Shown: piece after piece, positions 1-5,929 of the stretch
How the letters are laid out: every line of letters starts with the position of its first letter
Numbering within the stretch: position 1 is the stretch's first letter
DNA from: UBA932 sp031548545
GTDB lineage: Bacteria; Bacteroidota; Bacteroidia; Bacteroidales; UBA932
Direction: 5' to 3'
Length of the DNA stretch: 20,554 nt
NCBI GenBank assembly: GCA_031548545.1
Contig: JAVBQY010000029.1
Location: 1-20,554, forward strand
Translations under genes and position numbers: made by a program
Notes under the pieces: model-generated
What the model saw: the letters and a program-made list of their open reading frames with translations, nothing else
Databases searched by the model: none
What the model was told of the DNA's origin: nothing

Positions 1-1
1 G

Positions 2-241
2 CTCTGGTTGGACCTGAAGAAAGCGTTTGATGTGAAATGTATTGTCTTTATGGATGACGTGCTTGTCCTGTGTCGCGCTGAGGCGGATGCGTTGGCTGTT
101 TGGGAATTTTTGAATGCGCGGCTCCACGCTGATCTCGGATTGCGCTGGAACAAGAAAAAGACCCTGTCGGGTAAGTTTGCTGAAAAGGCCGTGAGTTTTT
201 GCGGCTGGCGTTTTGCCGGGGGGGTATGCTGCATCAGCTGA
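2..241 (+). CDS. reverse transcriptase, C-terminal fragment (cut by window edge)
   Basis: The reading frame is open to the left edge, so the true start lies outside the window; the TTG at 8 is not a credible start. The visible part carries FMDD (residues around 16-19 of the fragment), the catalytic xxDD box of RNA-directed DNA polymerases, followed by an amphipathic helix, a K-K-K-T stretch and V-S-F-C-G-W-R, which matches the palm/thumb junction F-L-G-Y/W of bacterial reverse transcriptases. Group II intron, diversity-generating retroelement and other bacterial reverse transcriptases share these motifs, and the fragment is too short to choose among them. The frame stops at 239-241 just after a run of seven G (218-224). 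In the next frame the reading continues to a TAA at 295-297 and encodes a plausible tail starting M-L-H-Q-L-M, so a frameshift or sequencing slip in the G run is possible. Confidence 0.6.
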   Translation, partial: LWLDLKKAFDVKCIVFMDDVLVLCRAEADALAVWEFLNARLHADLGLRWNKKKTLSGKFAEKAVSFCGWRFAGGVCCIS

Positions 242-278
242 TGGGTGCGGCGTTGCAGCACAATCAGCTGATGCAGCA
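227..278. repeat. 16-bp perfect inverted repeat at the end of the RT gene
   Basis: TGCTGCATCAGCTGAT at 227-242 is the exact reverse complement of ATCAGCTGATGCAGCA at 263-278, with a 20-base spacer. Each arm itself contains the palindrome ATCAGCTGAT. The left arm covers the stop codon of the RT frame. A short T run (291-295) begins 12 bases after the right arm, which is rather far for a classical terminator. It could be a terminator, a cruciform-forming element of a retroelement, or a coincidence of coding sequence in the shifted frame. Confidence 0.7.
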
Positions 279-409
279 GGTGTGGGCAAATTTTTAAGGG
301 CAATAATAAACCCGGCTTAAAGTATTCCCTTTTTGGCATCCGGGACAGGCCAATACGCTGCGCTCCGGTTGCTTAATTTTTGATCAAGCAAAAAAGTAAG
401 AATAAGCAG
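242..409. other. intergenic region, no gene seen
   Basis: Apart from the right arm of the inverted repeat and the 24-base GATC repeat at 377-400, I see no open frame, promoter core or tRNA-like fold here. A diversity-generating retroelement template repeat could lie in this position next to an RT gene, but nothing in the window matches a variable partner. Confidence 0.4.
377..400 (-). repeat. 24-base GATC repeat, left copy (possible terminator)
   Basis: A 24-base sequence centred on TTGATCAAGC with flanking T and A runs lies 9 bases beyond the stop codon of the Na/Pi transporter gene. It recurs exactly, in the opposite orientation, at 20379-20402. Read along the upstream transcript in each case (minus strand here, plus strand there), both copies read CTTACTTTTTTGCTTGATCA and then an A run. 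The T and A runs can pair to form an AT-rich hairpin, so a terminator-like role is plausible. Similar sequences occur widely between genes in Bacteroidales from general knowledge. Confidence 0.6.
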
Positions 410-2122
410 CTACAGCCCGTGCCGGAGCTCCATAATGGCCTCGGAGATATTAACGATATAATCGCCCATCTTTTCGGCCTCCAGAATGAAGTCCATGTAA
501 ATAACGCCGGTCATGTAGTTGTATTTACTTTCGTCCAGGGCGCGGATGTGTTCTTCTTTCAGCCTGTTGCGCAGGTCATTGATAGCGTTCTCACATTCAT
601 AGGCATTGCCTATGTCTACAATGTTTTCATAGCCTTTTTCCAGGTTATCGAGCATATTGACCTGGGCATTGTCCAACAAGGCCAGCATGGCATTCACGTT
701 GTCCGCCAGCTCCTGGTCAAAAACGACATTCTTATCTTTTTTCCTTGCCAGCACGCGCGCCATATTATAGCAGGCGTCACTAACACTTTCAATCTCGGAG
801 ATCACCTTGTACATGGCCTGTATACGCCGTCCGCCTTCTTCACTCAGCTCGCCCTCGGATATTTTATTCAGGTAGGTGGCAATTTCCAGCTCTATACGGT
901 CGGATACTTCTTCGTCCCGTTCAATTTTTTTGAACTGCTCATCAAATTTGGCGCTGTCGGTTTCCGACAAGAGTCCTTTCAATAACTGGAACGCTTTGAC
1001 CACCCGTTTGGCGTACCACACAATCTCCTGCTTGGCCTGCGCCTGCGACAACTCATCGGTAGACATGATCCCGGTAGGAAGGTACTTGAGCCGGAATTCA
1101 TCTTCCTCATGTTCGGTGCGCTGTTTCACCATGCGGTTTACAGCCTTTACAATCCAGGGGGTAAAGCCAATGAGCAGACTGGTATTGACGATATTAAAAA
1201 AGGTGTGGAACATCGCCAGGCCTATGAGGATAGACGTATTATTGCCGCCGGTGATAAAAGGTGATTGTCCGTTGAAGGAGACAATAATATATTCGATCAG
1301 TCGGAGGAAGGGATGGTACAGGAAAAGCATCCAGCATACCCCAATGGCATTGAAGAGGAAGTGGGCGCGGGCGGCGCGGCGGGCCTGCACATTGGCCATG
1401 GCCGCCGCCAGATTGGCCGTAATCGTGGTTCCGATATTTTCACCCATCACCATGGCAGCCGCTACCTCAAAGGGGATCCAGCCGTTGTTGCACATCACCA
1501 GGGTCAGGGCCATGGTAGCGCTGGATGACTGCAGCACAATGGTCAGCACGGTACCGATAGCCACGAAGAGCAGCACGGACCAGATACCGTTCTGGGAATA
1601 ATCTTTCAGCATTTCGAAAAAGGCCGGAGGGTTGCTCCCCGACATGGGAATGGCGTCTTTCAGGTAGCCCAGGCCTATAAAGAGCAGGGAGAAACCGATG
1701 ATCAACTCGCCGATGGACTTGCGCTGCCTCGATTTCAGCATCATGAAGATAAAACCGATGGCTATCAAAGGGATGGCTAATACGGCAATATCAAATTTAA
1801 AACCGAAAAGGGTGATCAGCCAAGCCGTAATGGTAGTCCCTATGTTGGCGCCCATGATGACGCCGATGGACTGGGTCAGGGTCAGCAAACCGGCATTCAC
1901 AAAGCTTACGATCATTACCGTCGTGGCGCTGGAAGACTGAATGACTGCAGTGACCAAAAGGCCGGTAAACACACGCTTCAAAGGACTGGAGGTCATAGCG
2001 CTGAGAATCGCGCGCATACGATCACCGGCAACTTTTTGCAATCCGTCACTCATCATTTTCATCCCGAAAAGGAAGAGCCCGAGCGAACCGGCTAATTGGA
2101 GAATAAGAAATACCACATTCAT
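410..2122 (-). CDS. Na+/phosphate cotransporter family protein with PhoU-like tail
   Basis: This 570-residue protein has the two inverted halves of the type II Na/Pi cotransporter family: Q-S-S-S-A-T at residues 62-67 and again at 198-203, each followed by G-x-N-I-G-T-T (91-97 and 227-233). Hydrophobic segments fill residues 1-330. The remaining 220 residues are charged and helical and match the PhoU-like regulatory domain found in bacterial members (YjbB type). It is expected in the inner membrane, moving phosphate with sodium; direction is not certain, since E. coli YjbB is linked to export. The ATG at 2122 is well placed behind its own promoter (2148-2179). It lies downstream of pmbA with a 89-base gap and is followed closely by a terminator-like repeat. 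Confidence 0.93.
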   Translation of the reverse strand: MNVVFLILQLAGSLGLFLFGMKMMSDGLQKVAGDRMRAILSAMTSSPLKRVFTGLLVTAVIQSSSATTVMIVSFVNAGLLTLTQSIGVIMGANIGTTITAWLITLFGFKFDIAVLAIPLIAIGFIFMMLKSRQRKSIGELIIGFSLLFIGLGYLKDAIPMSGSNPPAFFEMLKDYSQNGIWSVLLFVAIGTVLTIVLQSSSATMALTLVMCNNGWIPFEVAAAMVMGENIGTTITANLAAAMANVQARRAARAHFLFNAIGVCWMLFLYHPFLRLIEYIIVSFNGQSPFITGGNNTSILIGLAMFHTFFNIVNTSLLIGFTPWIVKAVNRMVKQRTEHEEDEFRLKYLPTGIMSTDELSQAQAKQEIVWYAKRVVKAFQLLKGLLSETDSAKFDEQFKKIERDEEVSDRIELEIATYLNKISEGELSEEGGRRIQAMYKVISEIESVSDACYNMARVLARKKDKNVVFDQELADNVNAMLALLDNAQVNMLDNLEKGYENIVDIGNAYECENAINDLRNRLKEEHIRALDESKYNYMTGVIYMDFILEAEKMGDYIVNISEAIMELRHGL

Positions 2123-2147
2123 AAGGAGATAGAGGCTTAGTTTACTA

Positions 2148-2179
2148 CAAAGTTAAAAACAGGCGCCCAACCGGGCAAG
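2148..2179 (-). promoter_or_regulatory. promoter of the Na/Pi transporter gene
   Basis: On the minus strand a TAACTTTG core (2155 to 2148) fits the Bacteroidota -7 consensus TAnnTTTG. CTTG (2179 to 2176) lies 20 bases upstream and fits the -33 box. The ATG at 2122 follows 25 bases after the core. Confidence 0.6.
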
Positions 2180-2211
2180 AAACACGTATTAAGTTTCCAT
2201 TAACCCTTTAC

Positions 2212-3516
2212 TCAACATCCGCTAAAATCAACATTATCAAATAATAAAGAAGGGGTGCGCCAGGAGGAATGCAGCCGGGCGTCATTGCCGACGGCCAGGA
2301 TACGTTGCCACAGGTCAAGCAGATTACCGGTAATATTCATTTCGGCGACGGGGCGGACCCGTTGTCCGTTCTCGATCAAAAAGCCTTCTATCCCAAAAGA
2401 AAAATCTCCGGTGGAAGAATTGGTATTGCCCCCGTTAAAGCCGGTCACCAATATGCCTTTGGACAAACCGCCGGTGAGTTGTTCCGCATTTTGAGCGCCG
2501 GGCTTGAACGTCAACACGGAGGGGCCTCCGACGGTGGGCTCCACGCCCATCTTCCGGCCATAATAAGTATCTATAAAATAAGTGTTTAATCTACCGTCTT
2601 CAATTACAGAACGCTGGGCCGTGGCCAGGCCTTCTTCATCGAACCAACGGGCGCCGATGGCGCGGGCGATATGGGGCTCATCGATAAGGGTGAGCAGGGG
2701 CGAGGCGACCCGGGTGTCCAGCCTGTCGAGCAGAAAAGAGTTCTTCTGTTGTAATCCGGAACCATACATGGCGGCAATCAGGGGAGAGAGCAAACGGCTC
2801 ACGTTAAGGTTGTCTACCAGCATAGGGTATTTTCCGGAACGGATTTTCCGTTGTCCGAGTTTGTGCAGGGCGCGCTGCAAGGCGGCCTGTCCGACACCGG
2901 TGCGCTGCAGGTCGTCCCAGTGGGCGGCGACGTCATACCACCAGCCTTCGGGCCGGGCGTCACCCTTGTCTTTCAGGGAGACCGACGCGGTAAGGTTATA
3001 GAAGGTGGAGATTTCTTCCCCTTCAAAGCCATTGCTATCGGCCATGTAATAAGAACTCTTACCGTCACTGAACTCGGCGGAGACAGAAACAATCCGCGGG
3101 TCTGTGCCATAGATTTCTTTCACCGCAGCCTCGGCCAGGGCCATCTTCTCGGCGGTAGCAAGGCGGTCATAGCGACTGTCACACAGCTCCAGGCCGGCGC
3201 CGGGTCCTTTGTAATAACGGTCCGCTGCGGGCAGGCTACGGCAGGGGTCCCCGGCCAGGTAACGGGTAGCCGCTATACCATTATCAATAAGCTGCTCCAG
3301 GTCCGGTTGTTCCATGCGATTGGTGGAATACACCCCATAACGGCCGTCAACAAAGAGTTCTATGGTCAGTTTGTTTTCCGCCGCCTGCTGGAGCTTGTCC
3401 AATTGACCGTTACGGTATTCAAATACGTTTCCCGAACCGGCAGACAGGGCAACGCGGCAAGACTGCGCCCCCTGTTTTCCGGCATAATCCAACACCCGGC
3501 GGCAAATATTTTTCAT
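2212..3516 (-). CDS. pmbA: PmbA/TldE-like protein of the TldD/TldE family
   Basis: The 434-residue protein has the layout of the TldD/PmbA family: a variable N-terminal domain (residues 1-200) and a conserved C-terminal domain with G-G-N-T-N-S-S-T-G-D-F-S-F-G-I-E-G and N-I-T-G-N-L. The zinc-binding H-E-x-x-x-H of TldD is absent, which is the mark of the TldE/PmbA half. In enterobacteria TldD and TldE form a heterodimeric metalloprotease that degrades unfolded peptides and matures microcin B17 and CcdA. No TldD partner is visible in the window. The start lies 18 bases after the pcm stop, so the two genes are probably cotranscribed. Length is normal for the family. Confidence 0.88.
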   Translation of the reverse strand: MKNICRRVLDYAGKQGAQSCRVALSAGSGNVFEYRNGQLDKLQQAAENKLTIELFVDGRYGVYSTNRMEQPDLEQLIDNGIAATRYLAGDPCRSLPAADRYYKGPGAGLELCDSRYDRLATAEKMALAEAAVKEIYGTDPRIVSVSAEFSDGKSSYYMADSNGFEGEEISTFYNLTASVSLKDKGDARPEGWWYDVAAHWDDLQRTGVGQAALQRALHKLGQRKIRSGKYPMLVDNLNVSRLLSPLIAAMYGSGLQQKNSFLLDRLDTRVASPLLTLIDEPHIARAIGARWFDEEGLATAQRSVIEDGRLNTYFIDTYYGRKMGVEPTVGGPSVLTFKPGAQNAEQLTGGLSKGILVTGFNGGNTNSSTGDFSFGIEGFLIENGQRVRPVAEMNITGNLLDLWQRILAVGNDARLHSSWRTPSLLFDNVDFSGC

Positions 3517-3534
3517 AGGCTTTTTATTCTTTTG

Positions 3535-4188
3535 TTATCCCTTATTGGTTCCTGAAAGCATGGGCACAAAGCTGCAGTTTCCGTGTTCCGTAGTCCGGTA
3601 GTCCGTTTCGGAGAGGCGGTCTATCACGGTCATTACCTGTCCGTCTTCGCCCACAGGAATCACCATCCGGCCTCCCACGGCCAGTTGGGCCAGCAATTGT
3701 ACCGGCACCTGCGGCGCGCCGCAGGTAACAATAATTTTTTTAAAGGGCGCCAGCGCCGGCTTGCCGGCATAACCATCTCCGTAAAACAAAGACAAGCGTT
3801 GATAGCCCATCGCCAGCAAACGCCGTTGGGTCTGGTCGAACAAGACCCGCTGCCGCTCTATGGAATAGACCGTAGCGCCCAACTCCGCCAGCACGGCGGT
3901 CTGGTAACCACAGCCGGTACCGATCTCCAACACCTTGTCCCATTTTTTTAATTGCAACAGGTGGCTTTGCATGGCCACGGTAAAAGGCTGCGAGATGGTC
4001 TGTTCCGCCGCAATCCGTAAAGGTCGGTCTTCATAAGCGCGGTGTTCCTGCCCGCATTCTACAAAAAGCTGGCGCGGCACCCGGCCGATAGCCTCAAGCA
4101 CTGCTTCATCAAAGCGGAATTTTTGGCGCAACTGGTCTACCAGGCGCTGCCGTAGCACTTTATAGCGGATATCTTCGGTATTGGTCAT
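3535..4188 (-). CDS. pcm: protein-L-isoaspartate O-methyltransferase
   Basis: This enzyme uses S-adenosylmethionine to methylate isoaspartyl residues in damaged proteins, which starts their repair in the cytoplasm. The sequence has the family-specific A-E-Q-T-I-S-Q-P-F-T-V-A block, the methyltransferase motif I V-L-E-I-G-T-G-C-G-Y-Q-T-A, and the P-x-G post-motif near V-G-G-R-M-V-I-P-V-G. I start it at the ATG at 4188 (217 residues) rather than the in-frame TTG at 4206, because a TACCTTTG promoter core occupies 4196-4203 and would lie inside the longer version. That leaves only about seven bases between core and ATG, so the message may be nearly leaderless. It follows the DUF4294 gene and precedes pmbA. 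Confidence 0.92.
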   Translation of the reverse strand: MTNTEDIRYKVLRQRLVDQLRQKFRFDEAVLEAIGRVPRQLFVECGQEHRAYEDRPLRIAAEQTISQPFTVAMQSHLLQLKKWDKVLEIGTGCGYQTAVLAELGATVYSIERQRVLFDQTQRRLLAMGYQRLSLFYGDGYAGKPALAPFKKIIVTCGAPQVPVQLLAQLAVGGRMVIPVGEDGQVMTVIDRLSETDYRTTEHGNCSFVPMLSGTNKG

Positions 4189-4195
4189 AAGGGGG

Positions 4196-4203
4196 CAAAG
4201 GTA
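4196..4203 (-). promoter_or_regulatory. TAnnTTTG promoter core immediately before pcm
   Basis: TACCTTTG on the minus strand sits between the DUF4294 stop codon (4209-4211) and the pcm ATG (4188). It decides the pcm start and suggests pcm and pmbA can be transcribed separately from the upstream gene. I see no clear -33 box. Confidence 0.5.
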
Positions 4204-4208
4204 CAAAA

Positions 4209-4868
4209 TTAATTATTCATTACCCGCGCATAATAAATTTCGAATGTCCCGTTCTGGTACATTCTCACCAGCGCTTCCACCGGCTTGTCTTCACCGTATT
4301 TATCATAGGGTTTCTTGAGGTCTGCGCCGAAAATCCGGGCTACGCCCTGCCAGAAAAAAGCCGTCAGGCCGCCTTTGAGGTCCTTGATCAGATAATAGGA
4401 TGTTTGGCCTGCCTCGCGGTCAATCAGCCGCATCAGTAATTTACCCTGAGAGAAGGAGAGTTTCTTCAATGGGGCTTCAAATTCCTTGAACAGGATTTTT
4501 TCCTGTTGCTTCAGGTAAGTGTCCCGTTGTTTGCCGGCGGGCAATGTCTGCATGATAGAGTCTATAGCCTGCAACTTTTCTTTGGCCAGCAAAGCATAAG
4601 GATAGACCCTTTTGAAGTTATGCACCAGGCGCTGGTACTCACGTTTGGCCTTTTCCGATTTAAATACCGGCTTGGGGTAAATCACGATGGGTTTCAGGAA
4701 CAGGTGGTAGAGCGTATCAGCCGGCTCAACGGTATAGCCAATCTGGTAGCCCCTGACCGGCGGCAACGGCACAGGCTCCGGCCCGGCAGGCAAGGATTGC
4801 CCGGCTAAAGGAGCGGCAAACAGGCTGAGCAATATGATTAAAATTATATGTTTAACTATAGTATACAT
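4209..4868 (-). CDS. DUF4294 family protein, exported
   Basis: The 219-residue protein starts with a signal peptide (K-H-I-I-L-I-I-L-L-S-L-F-A-A-P-L-A-G, residues 6-23). The rest matches my memory of DUF4294, a family largely restricted to Bacteroidota, with the conserved Y-P-Y-A, K-L-S-F-S-Q-G-K-L-L-M-R-L-I-D-R-E and T-A-F-F-W-Q-G-V-A-R-I-F-G blocks. No function is established for the family as far as I know. The invariant acidic and aromatic residues and export suggest a periplasmic role. It is transcribed divergently from a lytic transglycosylase over a 103-base gap, which hints at envelope work but does not prove it. Confidence 0.88.
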   Translation of the reverse strand: MYTIVKHIILIILLSLFAAPLAGQSLPAGPEPVPLPPVRGYQIGYTVEPADTLYHLFLKPIVIYPKPVFKSEKAKREYQRLVHNFKRVYPYALLAKEKLQAIDSIMQTLPAGKQRDTYLKQQEKILFKEFEAPLKKLSFSQGKLLMRLIDREAGQTSYYLIKDLKGGLTAFFWQGVARIFGADLKKPYDKYGEDKPVEALVRMYQNGTFEIYYARVMNN

Positions 4869-4891
4869 TTTCGACGCCGTAGAATACGGTA

Positions 4892-4951
4892 CAAAGTTAC
4901 GCTTTATCCCAGATCTTCACACAAAGATCCCCGGAAAATTTATTATCTTTG
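4892..4951. promoter_or_regulatory. divergent promoter pair between DUF4294 and transglycosylase genes
   Basis: Minus-strand core TAACTTTG (4899 to 4892) lies 24 bases before the DUF4294 ATG. Plus-strand core TATCTTTG (4944-4951) lies 20 bases before the transglycosylase ATG at 4972. Both fit TAnnTTTG. The 45 bases between them are free for a shared regulator. Confidence 0.6.
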
Positions 4952-4971
4952 CAGGTTAAGTTTTTTTTAAA

Positions 4972-5880
4972 ATGAAAAAGATCATCTCTCTTGCCTTGGT
5001 GCTGACATTCCCGGTCATCGTAAACGCCCGCACGCCGGAACAAAGTATACACCTGGATAATAGCCTGCTACAACAATCAATTTCAAGTCCCGGCATTCCG
5101 GGAGAACTGGAATTCGCCGGGGAAACCGTACCGCTGCACTACTTCGATGTGCGTGAGTCGCTGGTGCGCGATTTGTCCGTTATTTGCTACTGGCATGCCA
5201 GTATGCTGTACACTATAAAGTTAGCCCACCGCTTCTTTCCGATCATAGTACCCATCCTCCAACGCGAAGGGGTGCCGGAGGATTTCAAGTACCTCTGTGT
5301 GGCCGAAAGTAATTTACAGCAGGTGGTATCACCGGCCAAAGCCGTCGGGTTCTGGCAATTCCTCGAATCAACCGGCAAGGAATACGAGTTGGAAATCAAC
5401 AATGAAATTGATGAACGTTATCATATTGAGAAGGCTACGGTAGCGGCCTGTAATTACCTGAAAAAAGCCTATCAGAAATATGGCTCATGGACCATGGCCG
5501 GCGCCGTTTACAACGTGGGCAACGCCAATGTAGACAAGCAAATAGAACGACAAAAACAGCACAATTATTACGACCTGCTCTTGCCCGAAGAAACCAGCCG
5601 CTATATTTTCCGGGCGCTGGCGTTCAAGATGGTGATGTCAAACCCCGAAAAATACGGTTTTATCATCCCTAAAGAAGAGCTGTTCCCGCGCTTGTCATGG
5701 ACGGAGGTAGCGGTCAGCGGACCGGTGGAATCATGGGCGGATTTCGCCGCCGAACACGGCACCAACTATAAGATTTTTAAATATTTCAATCCCTGGCTCC
5801 GGACTCCGGCATTGGAGAACAAAGCCGGGAAGACCTATGTGGTGAAAATACCGGCGAAAGGGTTTAGGGAAATAAAGTAA
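4972..5880 (+). CDS. lytic transglycosylase (SLT/GH23, MltD-like), secreted
   Basis: A 302-residue exported protein: signal peptide at residues 1-19 (K-K-I-I-S-L-A-L-V-L-T-F ending near N-A-R). The catalytic core carries A-E-S-N-L at 111-115, where E112 is the expected catalytic acid of GH23 enzymes, then S-P-A-K-A-V-G-F-W-Q-F (120-130) and A-V-Y-N-V-G-N (178-184), the three signature blocks of soluble lytic transglycosylases. The last 50 residues (W-A-D-F-A-A-E to Y-V-V-K-I-P) look like one weak LysM-type wall-binding unit. It cleaves the glycan strand of peptidoglycan to a 1,6-anhydro end in the periplasm. ATG at 4972 is preceded by an A/T-rich leader and its own promoter core. Confidence 0.93.
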   Translation: MKKIISLALVLTFPVIVNARTPEQSIHLDNSLLQQSISSPGIPGELEFAGETVPLHYFDVRESLVRDLSVICYWHASMLYTIKLAHRFFPIIVPILQREGVPEDFKYLCVAESNLQQVVSPAKAVGFWQFLESTGKEYELEINNEIDERYHIEKATVAACNYLKKAYQKYGSWTMAGAVYNVGNANVDKQIERQKQHNYYDLLLPEETSRYIFRALAFKMVMSNPEKYGFIIPKEELFPRLSWTEVAVSGPVESWADFAAEHGTNYKIFKYFNPWLRTPALENKAGKTYVVKIPAKGFREIK

Positions 5881-5890
5881 CCCGGTGAAG

Positions 5891-5916
5891 AAGAGATTAG
5901 AAAACCAAGAGATTAG
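5891..5916. repeat. 10-bp direct repeat upstream of uvrA
   Basis: AAGAGATTAG occurs at 5891-5900 and again at 5907-5916, a 16-base period, in the spacer between the transglycosylase and uvrA. A related octamer array in the opposite orientation lies at 14993-15024. Confidence 0.6.
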
Positions 5917-5929
5917 GGGGTAAAGACAG

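Noticed and set aside
298..376. Template repeat of a diversity-generating retroelement next to the RT fragment
   Set aside because: No second, adenine-varied copy occurs in the window, and the RT type cannot be fixed from the fragment.
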